Shown in pieces: positions 54,901-63,705 of a stretch of 64,000 nucleotides of DNA. Each line of letters starts with the position of its first letter. Positions within the stretch are counted from its first letter, which is position 1. The DNA is taken from positions 310,001-374,000 of the forward strand of contig NZ_SLWO01000004.1 in assembly GCF_004340665.1 (NCBI RefSeq). Reading direction: 5' to 3'. The position numbers and the translations under genes were made by a program. This DNA comes from Pedobacter psychrotolerans (GTDB taxonomy: Bacteria > Bacteroidota > Bacteroidia > Sphingobacteriales > Sphingobacteriaceae). The notes under the pieces were generated by a model. The model was given only the letters and a program-made list of their open reading frames with translations. It was not told the DNA's origin and did no database searches.

Positions 54901-57900
54901 TGATCTTTTGACTTTAGGGTCTGCATTGCTTCGAGCGACAACTCCCTGGAAGGAAAGCTTGCCCGATGCCCGACAGGTACAGCGCACCTATACGGTTTCC
55001 AAGCTGTCGATGATTATTATTTATCAAACTTATGTACCCATTCCTATTCCAGTCTTTTATGACGAGCTTGGTTATGACTATTGTGGTATAGAGGGGATTC
55101 GGATGGCCGGGCATATAAAGTTCCCGCAGCCGAGGTTAAACATTGTCGCGTTACTAAAGCGTATAGGTGAATTAGTACGGTTCTTTAAAGAACCAGGCTT
55201 TGCACTTCCGGAAACATTACCGGAGGCTGAAAAGGATCTGGATTTTCGTTTTACGGTCAGTAAGACCTTTTTACAGATGCCAGAATATTTAGGGGGCGCG
55301 GTTATCGGACGAAATCAAACAGACTTCTTTAGCATTAGCGGCTATGAGATCGTCACCCAAATCCTGAATGACATAAAATTCTTCAAGGTCAACAAACTGA
55401 TCCAAAGTATGCCGATTGACTGGCGCATCAACAGCGCCAAAACACCGGCCAACAGCTTTGGTATTAATGCTACACTTGCCTATGCGATAACAACACCCGA
55501 GGAATTCCTGCTGAATAAAACGGCCATAGCGCGCCTCCTGAGTTCGCTGAATATGCCGGGGGCAGATGACAACATGGCGGCTGTCTTGCATAGCTTTGTA
55601 CCGTCGACCGTCACAAAAGACACGCAAGGCATGATTGCGCTCATTAACGGTCAGCTCAACATTGCCTCTGTATTGCAATTTAAGTCTCGTTTTGGCTTAG
55701 CGATTATTCAAAACCAAGGTTTTGCTACTTATATTCACATGCAAACCGGTCTGCTCAACTTGCTCGAAACAAAATTAGAAGGCTTGGTATCCATTGACAC
55801 TTATAACAAGGCAAACCCCGTGATGGTGAAAGGAACGGCACTGTTGCGTTTTCCGGCATTTAACCATACCATGCTGGAGGGGGAATTACAGTATCCTGCA
55901 TCTGAGAAGCCACACACTTTTTATTTCTCAGGTAAGTTTAGCCTGCTCCCATCTGCGGCAGAAGTAGGGTTGAATTCGCCAGCTGGAATATCGAGCCATT
56001 CCAAGGTTTTTATATCTAAGGATGAATTTTTGCTCGACCAGGCCACTATGCGTTTAACGCTGCCGGGCTTAGGCGAACTTTATTCATCAACGACCATTAA
56101 GATTAGTGCAACAGAGCAATTATTCTATACACGGACTATCATCTGGGGAAAGAATATAGCACTATCTATCAGTAATACAGCGGCAAATGGCTTCACCATG
56201 AAGGGTGACATGGATAGGATAGAATGGCTTGGAGGATGGCTTGTGCTGGAGGCTGCCGAAGAAAGCGGCAGAGGCCCGGCAATGTTGGTTGCCGTCAATA
56301 ACGACATGCAGCTCACCGATCTTTATGTGTCGGCTCGCATATCGCTTTTCAAACTTACAAGTAGTCAAGTCAAGCTTGAACTAAAAAGAGATACCTGGAC
56401 GTTCGCCCTCAAATCGACGACAGCCATCTTTGGAATCAAATCCGAGTTCAATTTAGCCTGCCTATTAAAATCAGACTATAGCAGGCTCACTGCACAGAGT
56501 AGCTTTACCGTTGGTTTTAAACACATTTTCGGCCGTAAAAGCTTCTGGCTGTTTTCTATTTTCACCTGGCAGTGGTATGAAGTAGTGGTATTTGACGGCT
56601 TCACCATTTCTGGGGATTTTATAGTACGTATGGATATGGACATGTACAATCCGGCTGCGGCTACGGATACCATTCGGCAGGAACTGGAAGCGGTACGAAT
56701 AGAAATGGCCGGAATGGAAGAAGCTATTGAACACAAAAAGGCCGAGCTCGCGCCAAAGGTCAACGGCTATAAGCGTATCACAGATGATGTAAAAAAATAC
56801 CGCTGGTTGCTGGAATTGCAGCAAAGCATGACTGATGCTGAGAAGGTAAAAAGTTTATATGAGGCCAAGCACAGAAGCGGCGGTGATCCCGAGGCAAAGA
56901 AGCAGTTTTTGCAGATGAAAGAAGACATGCTGCGGGAGGTAAATAACTATCTTTTGGTATTGTCCACTTCATTACTTGAGAACGACGCTGAAAAGCGGTT
57001 GTTCCTATACCGGCTCAATTACATTGACACCATACTGTGGAATGCTTCAGACGAAATTGGCTCTTATCAGGTCAAAAATCTGATTGATGGTGGGGCGGCT
57101 CCTGATTACGATTTTGTGCAGCAATTCTTTACCGAACTGGTTCAGTTGAAGAACAAATACGCCGCGCGCTATATACCGGTTGTTACATATACCAATCAGG
57201 AAAAAGCGTTGCAGGATATTGCCGAACAGCTTACTGATATATACCGCACCAGGCAGTTATTTGAGGCCTACATTAACCGTTCGTCAGACCGCAACAAAGA
57301 GGAACAGTTCAACACTGCGAAGGCAGAGCTTTTAAGTCTGTTAAATCAGTATGTCGATCAACTCAATGCAATAGGATTCACTGATGAAGATGAAAAGCGC
57401 ATCTATATCAGCCGCCTCTACGTGCTCGACCGTGTGGTTGCCAATTTCAATGCTTATGGATCGCACGCTGGAACCATGCAGGACATTGCGAGGGCAATGC
57501 GATATATTAAAGGTCGTGAGTCAGGTGAGATCAAGGAAAAGGACATGGACCTTGAAAATCAGTGGCTCTTACTGTTAGCGGCCAAGATTTATAAAAAAAA
57601 GGTTGACCTCATCAATGATCAAATTCGCAACCATTTTATGCTTGATGCGGATGAAAACCTTACGCAAATGATGACTTTGGAAAAGCAAATGGAATGGCTT
57701 AATCAACAGGTAATCCCTGATATGGTCGAAATGAAAGCATTAGAAGAAAAGCAACAGGCTTTACAACATAAGTTATCTGAGTTCGAAAGTAGCCAGCAGA
57801 CAACGCGAATCAGTATCAAATTTAATTCTGCGCTGGAAGCGTCTATCAACGATACCCGGTTTAGGTTAGCATTGCCGGAAATTGCCCTTTATGTAACGCC

Positions 57901-58147
57901 GACCGGCAATAGTATTCCAGACCTGATCTCCAGCTTACAAACACATATGGTTAACAGCATCACAAGCAATCTTTGGGAAGTCGGTACGTCAATTATCTCC
58001 GGGAAACCGATGGGTCGAGCAGAATTGGTACCTACAGCAGCACCATTAACATACAGACGAAGAAGCACTGGCACATCACAAGCCCCGCCTGTACCAGAGG
58101 GTTATGACGCATCTTTGGATATCAGCGAGTTTATTAAAAGGAAATAA
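51959..58147 (+). CDS. Giant protein of unknown function, 2,062 residues
   Basis: I do not recognise this protein. Residues 1 to about 1560 are rich in short beta strands with alternating polar and hydrophobic residues, and phrases like LSGEKLPGGIMMAGNFT recur, suggesting long beta repeats. Residues about 1570-1930 are helical and coiled, with a segment at about 1630-1696 (KSLYEAKHR...RLNYIDTILWN) echoed at about 1765-1830 (RQLFEAYIN...RLYVLDRVVAN). The end is a short low-complexity tail. There is no signal peptide or membrane helix. Base composition seems slightly richer in G and C than the NRPS region. It is probably co-expressed with the exported MBL hydrolase. Confidence 0.75.
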   Translation: MSPQPETITSLDNTTYNFQSWKQLFDLLSLTHIPVQNAVVERDESNMIISVHADGTVYDQVATVDLTRKGAGIKSDFKLRVEIQQLPLRSLLIQPGLASIYDQLTSAGLLPSIAFQQIIIEGDTAKNNIRFTSIAGTSEWALPGFNQLKLKQLSFIYYRTYSRITKGGSAIVTFGGRLNIGQTGLEASVQTGTDRPGQLIIRTKQEVPLQKSLDEISAFLLGQSISAILPESFSNVPGVYLCDLYTLVNLRELTIISTGITLEVREAWTLMEGICRTGKSSLSLRLDKTASGVSSVLTVISEITLVENLTTTLLIEVDNLTANWLVSLNAALRLPRLKDIDVLLGLSTLSNSGLPASLLEQQLQIDIRDLKMQFSPAEKTFNEFSLTIASEQLWEVMSGIKIGNTLFELSWTKQEGILTGSVSGELLLGNNLKVALSGEKLPGGIMMAGNFTANSPLKLTEVLSYLFPGFQMPDDLFEVKIISGSVKIDTSNGAFDLDIDNDSYLNLAPLARLESKKLTVSYKKGDNRCTISTKGAFRLINLSEGVAEASYLLNLEGTLKANIEKDQNSVGFVSDEGKSSIELPTLIPGIDGKNVLLRFGLQRIELKQEADKGWKFSATTETQLRNLNKNIASIFPDKMTASLTISKTEQVITLDHIVRPLTFVLPEVEFPTGKVQLGTLAIGLSNFTFALRKEAEASVDIALGLPSNLNKMFGAMPDPADTSKTKPAFELFRTYVEGDADSYFKLTFAATASGGVKLRLGNSPFKVKAFEIKDGYWYCDLGYYGKLKIMLPVLTYKNGAFSGRISFEREGELRFPMYLFKQIIKDQFKLAKAAEFIPDAIPITNIAILNDSGHLNVATILQALNLTGDDPTSKIVRSIISAVDGVLDELPERLRDVYMKHLTIPEKFYAEVAVGADGGINIDMGVEGNKQQGTDVLRLLFPAAIGPLPVLNGIELRGFSVGTTMGGSLLTCSMDMVVDQFDLLTLGSALLRATTPWKESLPDARQVQRTYTVSKLSMIIIYQTYVPIPIPVFYDELGYDYCGIEGIRMAGHIKFPQPRLNIVALLKRIGELVRFFKEPGFALPETLPEAEKDLDFRFTVSKTFLQMPEYLGGAVIGRNQTDFFSISGYEIVTQILNDIKFFKVNKLIQSMPIDWRINSAKTPANSFGINATLAYAITTPEEFLLNKTAIARLLSSLNMPGADDNMAAVLHSFVPSTVTKDTQGMIALINGQLNIASVLQFKSRFGLAIIQNQGFATYIHMQTGLLNLLETKLEGLVSIDTYNKANPVMVKGTALLRFPAFNHTMLEGELQYPASEKPHTFYFSGKFSLLPSAAEVGLNSPAGISSHSKVFISKDEFLLDQATMRLTLPGLGELYSSTTIKISATEQLFYTRTIIWGKNIALSISNTAANGFTMKGDMDRIEWLGGWLVLEAAEESGRGPAMLVAVNNDMQLTDLYVSARISLFKLTSSQVKLELKRDTWTFALKSTTAIFGIKSEFNLACLLKSDYSRLTAQSSFTVGFKHIFGRKSFWLFSIFTWQWYEVVVFDGFTISGDFIVRMDMDMYNPAAATDTIRQELEAVRIEMAGMEEAIEHKKAELAPKVNGYKRITDDVKKYRWLLELQQSMTDAEKVKSLYEAKHRSGGDPEAKKQFLQMKEDMLREVNNYLLVLSTSLLENDAEKRLFLYRLNYIDTILWNASDEIGSYQVKNLIDGGAAPDYDFVQQFFTELVQLKNKYAARYIPVVTYTNQEKALQDIAEQLTDIYRTRQLFEAYINRSSDRNKEEQFNTAKAELLSLLNQYVDQLNAIGFTDEDEKRIYISRLYVLDRVVANFNAYGSHAGTMQDIARAMRYIKGRESGEIKEKDMDLENQWLLLLAAKIYKKKVDLINDQIRNHFMLDADENLTQMMTLEKQMEWLNQQVIPDMVEMKALEEKQQALQHKLSEFESSQQTTRISIKFNSALEASINDTRFRLALPEIALYVTPTGNSIPDLISSLQTHMVNSITSNLWEVGTSIISGKPMGRAELVPTAAPLTYRRRSTGTSQAPPVPEGYDASLDISEFIKRK

Positions 58148-58256
58148 ACAAACTTATGTACATTGGATTCAACGAATTGAGAAACTTAAAAGATACTACG
58201 TAAAATTCAACATCACTTACCTGTTTCTTTATCTGCTTTCCTCCTGTCAAATGTAG

Positions 58257-58541
58257 CAACTTACCTTTGGAAATGGACAGGAGGCATTGGCTTTATATGA
58301 CAAGGCTGACCTTATTTTAATGGATATCCAAATGCCTGAAATGAATGGTTACGAAGCAAAAAGAATTATCCGGCAATTGGAGACTGACCGCCGTGTACCA
58401 ATAATTGCATTAACTGCAGGCAATGTAAAGGGCGAAAAAGAAAAGTTCCTGGAAGCGGGAATGGACGGTTTCGTGGCAAAGCCGTTTGTAGAGGATATGA
58501 TCATCAGGTTATTTAAGGACTGGCTGGATCCGGCTTTATAG
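58257..58541 (+). pseudogene. Receiver-domain fragment of a hybrid kinase or regulator
   Basis: The frame starts after a TAG at 58254 and reads LTFGNGQEALALYDKADLI, then LILMDIQMPEMNGYEAKR, IIALTAGNVKGEKEKF and GFVAKPFVEDM. It holds the phospho-acceptor Asp and Lys of a receiver domain, but the first beta strand with the acidic pocket is absent. It looks like the end of a larger kinase gene. It is unlikely to function. Confidence 0.65.
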
Positions 58542-58575
58542 AACAGGGATTCCATGGCACAAGAGAATGGACAAC

Positions 58576-58857
58576 TTAAGCAGAATCACTTTGATCTGTC
58601 GGTACTCCAAAGCCACATAGGTACCGACTTATAATGAGCGGCGCATGACCATCCACCAAATCCAGCACATGCAAAATCACCGGAAGCTGGCTGCTGCTCA
58701 GTTCATGCCGTATCTGCACATTAAAGAGACTCCTTTGCCTCCCCGCCCCGATAGAAACCAATGCATCAACCATACGTTCTTCTATAAGCACTTCAGTTTT
58801 AAGCACCTCATAATCGAGCCCAGTCAATTCGCTTAGCCTTTTAAGTCCTGCATATAG
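58576..58857 (-). pseudogene. Truncated AbiEi-type antitoxin-like fragment
   Basis: The frame reads LKRLSELTGLDYEVLKTEVL, IEERMVDALVSIGA, LFNVQIRHELSSSQLPVIL and PLIISRYLCGFGVP. The order matches the N-terminal part of type IV toxin-antitoxin AbiEi-family proteins as I recall them (a GL...VL...DALV segment, a strand, then a terminal VP). It ends early at TAA, and its start codon is lost because the likely start is in a different frame. Operator-like repeats precede it. Confidence 0.45.
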
Positions 58858-58882
58858 TATTCATTGTTCACTCATATCAACA

Positions 58883-58901
58883 TGTTCATGATTCATGAAC
58901 A
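58883..58901. promoter_or_regulatory. Near-perfect palindrome among TTCAT/ATGAA repeats
   Basis: TGTTCATGA-T-TCATGAACA (58883-58901) has perfect 9-base arms. Several further half-sites (TTGTTCA at 58864, ATGAACA at 58912, ATGAAC near 58951) lie within 90 bases. It looks like an operator cluster for the adjacent AbiEi-like fragment. Confidence 0.55.
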
Positions 58902-59120
58902 ATCAACAATAATGAACAATTTCATCATTTCAAAGCGAAAAATGAACTTTTTCATAAAAGTAAAATATTCATTAAACCTGAACAAAATGGACGGCTGAAT
59001 TTTCAAGGGACTGCGTGCATAGTGTTGGCAGGTCAATCGTTGATTTTCCCTTAGAGACGGTTTTGCAAAAAAATGCCTTCCAGAATATGATTTACAGCTA
59101 ATAACCCCCTTTTTATATGG

Positions 59121-59867
59121 TTAAGCGATATTTTCCAGATACCGTAAAACCTCTTCTTTCTTCCTGCTTGAAACCAGGATGTTTTCCTTGTTTTCCATTT
59201 GCAAATAACCTTCCCGATAGTATTTCTTAACGTATTTAAAATTCACCAAATAGGATTGATGACACCTTAAGAAGCCAAAAGGCGTAAGTAAACTTTCGTA
59301 TTCCTTCAGGCCTTTTGATACCACAATTTCACGGCCGTCATTCAAAAAGAAGCTGGTATAACCCTTATCGCTTTTGCAAAACATGATGTCCTCGATCGCT
59401 ACCACTTCGATATATTCTACACTTTTTAAGGCAATGCGCTTGCTTGCCCCTACTCCTTGCGTCAAATAATGGTCTTTCGCAATGGCCAGTTGTTGTTGCC
59501 CGAAACTTTCATGCTCCCGGTGGTGGTAACATTTATTTAAAGTGGTGGTTAGTAATACTTCATCAATCGGTTTGAGCAGATAACCAAAAGCGCCCAAATT
59601 TAGGGCTTGAATAGCATATTGATCGTAAGCGGTGAGAAAAACTACCTGAAAATCGGTCATTCCAATAGTATGAAAAAGATTAAAACTGTCGCCATCTTTT
59701 AAGCGGATATCAGCCAAAATAATATCTGGCTTCAATGCAGGAATTTCCTTTTCGCCCACTGCTATTTCAGCAGCAAAGCCAACAACTTCCAAGTAATCTA
59801 TTCTTTTAACAATTTGCAAAATATGTTGCAAAATGCGGATTTCATCTTCCAAAATATAAAGTTTCAT
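59121..59867 (-). CDS. LytTR-family response regulator
   Basis: The 248-residue protein has a receiver with YILEDEIRIL, the acceptor Asp in IILADIRLKDGDSF, Thr in VFLTAYD and Lys in YLLKPIDEV. Residues about 140-248 are a LytTR domain with SVEYIEVVAIEDIMFCKSD and FLRCHQSYLVNFKYV. It lies 11 bases after the histidine kinase gene and is its cognate regulator (inference). The divergent exported genes at 62 kb are possible targets. Confidence 0.9.
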   Translation of the reverse strand: MKLYILEDEIRILQHILQIVKRIDYLEVVGFAAEIAVGEKEIPALKPDIILADIRLKDGDSFNLFHTIGMTDFQVVFLTAYDQYAIQALNLGAFGYLLKPIDEVLLTTTLNKCYHHREHESFGQQQLAIAKDHYLTQGVGASKRIALKSVEYIEVVAIEDIMFCKSDKGYTSFFLNDGREIVVSKGLKEYESLLTPFGFLRCHQSYLVNFKYVKKYYREGYLQMENKENILVSSRKKEEVLRYLENIA

Positions 59868-59878
59868 ATTAATTTTTC

Positions 59879-61801
59879 TTAATCTTTAATAACTGGTATG
59901 GTGATTTCCACGCTAACCCCTCTGCAGCCCAGTGCTTTTTTGTCTTTTACCTCAAATGCTGCATGTTGATTATTTGATTTAAACAGTAATTCAAACCGCT
60001 CTTTTATAATAATTTGGGCCAAAGATTGTTTTTTGGGCTTATCTGCCGGATTTTGTACCAGCCCACTACCGTTATCATCTACCTCAATCCACAACAAATC
60101 ATCCTTTAATTTGAAAGAAATCAGGAGCAAACCTTTATAGGCAATATTTCGGAAACCATGCTCAATTGCATTCTCAACGAAGGGCTGGATCAGCATGGGC
60201 GGAATAAGTATTTCATTTACATCGAGTTGCTGATCTACATCAATTTGATAATCGAAAACCCCTGCATAGCGCATTTGCTGTAGTTGAATGTAATTATTCA
60301 ACGAAGTTACCTCTTCGGCTATTTCAATAAAATCTTTCCTGTTTTGTTCTAAAATACCACGTAGCAAACCAGAGAACGATTTAAGATAGCGTGTAGATTC
60401 ATTAATATGCCCTGAAGCTACAATACTTTGCAAATTAGCAATAGCATTAAAAATAAAGTGCGGGTTTAACTGGGCTTGAAGCATTTTTTGCTCCATGTTA
60501 AGGCGTTGATTTTCTGACTTCAATAAATTGTTTTTCGATTTCAATCGCTGCTGGCGGTACATGATGAAAAAGAAAGAAATTAAACCTAAAAAAATAAGTA
60601 AAAGTAAAAACATCGATGAACGTTGCTGCTTAATAATCGTTTCATTCAGTTTATTCCTACCTTTTAATTCCGCAATATTCCGATCTTTTTTTTCTGTTTC
60701 GTACTGCTCATGCATTTCTGCAACCTTAACCGATTCGATTGCTTCATTATTTTTAAGTTCAATTCTGTGCGAAGCCTCTGCAGCTTCCAACGCCTTGGCA
60801 TATTCACCCTTTAGTTTATACGCATCAATTAGCCCGTTGTAATAAACGTTTTTTTGCTTTCCAGATAAATCATTTTTTTCGAATGCAATGCCTTCTTTGT
60901 AATATTTAATGGCAGAATCGGGTTGACTATTCCTGATAAAACTAGTGGCCAAATTGTTAAAAGCAATATCGTTGAGGTTATCAGTTCTCTTCAGATAGTT
61001 GAAATATCGTTTGCTGGAAACCACAGCTTTTGCAGACAGGCCTTGCTGACTATAAATCTGCGCCTGGTTATCGTAAGTGCGGGCCAATGCTAAGCTATCG
61101 CCAATTTGCTTCGCCAATATTCGAGCCTGGTTGTTGTAAAACTCCATTTTTTTGAGGTTTTTCAATCCAGAAGCCAACAGAAAAGAGATGTCAAAATAGC
61201 GCTGCTTCACTGCTGGATGAGATTTGAATGGATGGTGATTAAAGTAAATGGATGCATATTCCAATGATTTTTTCTCGTTCTGATTTTGGAAATAAGCTTG
61301 TGCCAGCAAATCGTAAAAACGATAAGTTAATCGGCTATTCGCACCCTCTGCCAATTTGATAGCAGTAAATATTTTGCCCGTTAATGCCGATTCAACCGTG
61401 GAGCCATTACCCATGTTTAGTGCCAGAATTCCATAGGTTTTCAAAAGCGCTATTTCATCATTTGGTTTGGTAGATTTTATTTTTTGATATTCACTTAATG
61501 CACTATCACGTTTTTTCTCAAAACCATATTTTCGAGCTTTAAAAAAATGGTAGTATGGATTACCGTCTTTATCTATGGCAACACTGAGCAGACTATCTTC
61601 CTTTAAAATCATTTTTTTGACCCTAAAAGCCGGAAGGGTGTCAAGAGCAATGATGAACGATAAATAATTTTTTTCACCAATAACAATTTGATTGGCCTTT
61701 TGCTGGCCGTTGCTTTTACCTTCCTTATTTCTGCAAGAGGAAATAGACAGGAAGCTCAAGATAGCGCAAAGGGCTAATGCAGTTCTTGCAGTGATATTCA
61801 T
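59879..61801 (-). CDS. Lipoprotein-anchored TPR sensor histidine kinase (LytS-like)
   Basis: The 640-residue protein starts with a lipobox-like signal AILSFLSISSCRN. Residues about 80-370 are helical TPR-like repeats (SALSEYQKIKSTKPND, NNQARILAKQIGDSLALARTYDNQ, SAIKYYKEGIAF). A membrane helix FLLLLIFLGLISFFFIMY follows, then the His_kinase domain with AQLNPHFIFNAIANLQS, LIQPFVENAIEHGF and VDDNGSGL. With both a lipobox-like Cys and an internal helix the topology is unclear; the helix may be the true anchor. It forms a two-component pair with the regulator 11 bases downstream. Confidence 0.87.
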   Translation of the reverse strand: MNITARTALALCAILSFLSISSCRNKEGKSNGQQKANQIVIGEKNYLSFIIALDTLPAFRVKKMILKEDSLLSVAIDKDGNPYYHFFKARKYGFEKKRDSALSEYQKIKSTKPNDEIALLKTYGILALNMGNGSTVESALTGKIFTAIKLAEGANSRLTYRFYDLLAQAYFQNQNEKKSLEYASIYFNHHPFKSHPAVKQRYFDISFLLASGLKNLKKMEFYNNQARILAKQIGDSLALARTYDNQAQIYSQQGLSAKAVVSSKRYFNYLKRTDNLNDIAFNNLATSFIRNSQPDSAIKYYKEGIAFEKNDLSGKQKNVYYNGLIDAYKLKGEYAKALEAAEASHRIELKNNEAIESVKVAEMHEQYETEKKDRNIAELKGRNKLNETIIKQQRSSMFLLLLIFLGLISFFFIMYRQQRLKSKNNLLKSENQRLNMEQKMLQAQLNPHFIFNAIANLQSIVASGHINESTRYLKSFSGLLRGILEQNRKDFIEIAEEVTSLNNYIQLQQMRYAGVFDYQIDVDQQLDVNEILIPPMLIQPFVENAIEHGFRNIAYKGLLLISFKLKDDLLWIEVDDNGSGLVQNPADKPKKQSLAQIIIKERFELLFKSNNQHAAFEVKDKKALGCRGVSVEITIPVIKD

Positions 61802-62119
61802 TAATGCGGAGATTGACTTCTTAAAATCTGTAAATATGCTCTAAATATATCAATACAAATTTCCCTAAAAGAATCAGTTGAACATTCGCAGTTTTTCATT
61901 CCATATCCGTATTACTTCAATACTTATTTGATTTTTCGGAAACCTTATTCAAATCGATCAGCAAAAATACGGAGAAACCAAACGAATATCAGTTGGGCAT
62001 CGGCAGATGTAGGTTAGCCTTTTTTTTGAAACTCATTTCTCTACATATTTAAATCGGAAATAAGAAACCATCCTCTGATTTCTAATCACTATTAACCATT
62101 TATTTAAACAAAAAAGATT
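61802..62119. other. Divergent region, 318 bases, no gene
   Basis: It separates the histidine kinase (minus) from the small secreted genes (plus). It must hold both promoters. I see no perfect Bacteroidetes promoter pair and no strong hairpin. Confidence 0.4.
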
Positions 62120-62452
62120 ATGAAAAAATTATTCTTTGCATTGATTTGCACCGCGATTTGCTTTAGCGCATCAGCTAACGATTTAACTCCAAAAAGGGAA
62201 TCACCAACGGAGGCAAAAGTAGAAACATTGAAAAAATCGGGTGAGGTAAAAACGATTATTGTGGAACAGGCTGGTAAGGAGGTCTCAAATTTATTTCGTA
62301 GGCAAATGAATTTTACATTTACCGATGCCTGTGGAACACAAACTACAATATATGTTTCAGGTGCAAGTAGTGCATCTAATCATTCACTGTGGCAGTTCGC
62401 ATGGGATCACTTTAAAGACAATCTTATAACTGGTTGTTTCTGGGTAGGATAA
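62120..62452 (+). CDS. Small secreted protein with FTDACGT motif (copy 1)
   Basis: The 110-residue protein has a signal peptide LFFALICTAICFSASA. The mature part ends in a conserved block: FTFTDACGTQTTIYVSGASSA and a helix, then GCFW. Two Cys (DACGT and GCFW) may form a disulfide. It shares the same plan with the next gene and is a tandem duplicate. I do not recognise a named family. The pair lies upstream of a GLPGLI gene and a TonB-type receptor. Confidence 0.75.
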   Translation: MKKLFFALICTAICFSASANDLTPKRESPTEAKVETLKKSGEVKTIIVEQAGKEVSNLFRRQMNFTFTDACGTQTTIYVSGASSASNHSLWQFAWDHFKDNLITGCFWVG

Positions 62453-62476
62453 TAATAGAAATATAAAGAAAAAGTT

Positions 62477-62809
62477 ATGAGAAAAATATTTTTCGCAGTT
62501 ATATGCGCACTAATAGGATTTAGTGCATCTGCTAACGATTTAAAATTGAAGGTTTCTCCAGTAGCCAAGTTATTTAAAAATGTTGCAATTGAAAAAAACG
62601 TCTATTTAGATGTGAGCAACAAACAAAGTAGCTTGTTACGCAGGGCAAAAACCTTTCAGTTTACCGATGCATGTGGCACGAAATGGAATATACATGTATC
62701 TGGCGCTAACCATGTTGATGATATGACGTTAATGCAATCTGCTGTAAATTATTTTGACAACGGTATTGCTGATGGTTGGTTTGGTGACGGTTGTTTTCAC
62801 CCCTATTAA
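62477..62809 (+). CDS. Small secreted protein with FTDACGT motif (copy 2)
   Basis: The 110-residue paralogue of copy 1 lies 24 bases downstream, with signal peptide IFFAVICALIGFSASA and the block FQFTDACGTKWNIHVSGANH, then GCFHPY. The middle parts (residues 25-55) have diverged, but the ends are similar and lengths identical. Two tandem copies with conserved Cys suggest a secreted ligand, inhibitor or toxin-like peptide, but there is no evidence for activity. Confidence 0.75.
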   Translation: MRKIFFAVICALIGFSASANDLKLKVSPVAKLFKNVAIEKNVYLDVSNKQSSLLRRAKTFQFTDACGTKWNIHVSGANHVDDMTLMQSAVNYFDNGIADGWFGDGCFHPY

Positions 62810-62831
62810 TATAACATAATTAAACAAGAGG

Positions 62832-63695
62832 ATGGTTTCTTTTAACTCCAATATGATGAACAGCTATTTAAAATTTATAATACCCACAATCTTTTTAGGC
62901 GCTTTATTTTCGTTCAAATACAAAGACACCAGGCAAAAAGATTTACCTACTGCAATTGCTTACTATCATTTTTACCACATTAAAGACAGTACCCAAACGG
63001 GTAGATTATATAGTGAAGATTTTATCCTTGCTTTTAATACCAAAAAAAGTGTTTACAGTAGTCAAACCCGGGTAAAGCAAGATTCTACCGTTCAGGCTAT
63101 TTTAGCTGCAGCAGAAGCCAAAAATAGCGATGTAGTTGATATGGGAACCTATTTACCGGTTACCGAAGATGATATTTACATCGACAATGGCAAGATTTCA
63201 ATTGTAAAAAATACCCCCCAACAACGTTATTTAATTACCGAAGTTTCTGGTAAAATCGATTGGAAGATTGATAAGGAAACCAAAGATCTGTTGGGTTATA
63301 CTTGCCAAAAGGCCACTGGTATTTGCAAAGGCAGAAAATATACAGCCTGGTTTACAACAGATATCCCGGCAAGCTTTGGCCCATGGAAACTACAGGGTTT
63401 ACCTGGTTTAATATTGGAAGCCTATGATGACCGTCATTTCATAAAATTTACCTGTACAAAGTTGGTCACTCAAGGCAATCTGCAAACTGTTAAGTCAATT
63501 AATATTCCATCCGATGCAATTTCAACAACCAACAAAGAGTATGAGCAAATGAAGAAAGCACAAGCTGATGGCTTCAACATGTTCGGCAACGATAGCGGAA
63601 TTACCGTTGATAAGATCACCTCAAACGGCGGAAATACTAACGCTGGCCCAAAGAAAAAATTCACCATTAACTATCCCTTGGAATTAACCGATTAA
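62832..63695 (+). CDS. GLPGLI-family exported protein
   Basis: The 287-residue protein carries the eponymous motif LQGLPGLILEAYD near residue 195 and GYTCQKATGIC with KYTAWFTTDIPASFGPW before it. GLPGLI proteins (TIGR01200) are periplasmic or outer-membrane Bacteroidetes proteins, often encoded before a TonB-linked receptor, as here. Function unknown. ATG 62832 is preceded by AAGAGG; ATG 62853 or 62856 gives a cleaner signal sequence. Confidence 0.85.
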   Translation: MVSFNSNMMNSYLKFIIPTIFLGALFSFKYKDTRQKDLPTAIAYYHFYHIKDSTQTGRLYSEDFILAFNTKKSVYSSQTRVKQDSTVQAILAAAEAKNSDVVDMGTYLPVTEDDIYIDNGKISIVKNTPQQRYLITEVSGKIDWKIDKETKDLLGYTCQKATGICKGRKYTAWFTTDIPASFGPWKLQGLPGLILEAYDDRHFIKFTCTKLVTQGNLQTVKSINIPSDAISTTNKEYEQMKKAQADGFNMFGNDSGITVDKITSNGGNTNAGPKKKFTINYPLELTD

Positions 63696-63705
63696 GCGCA
63701 AAAAT

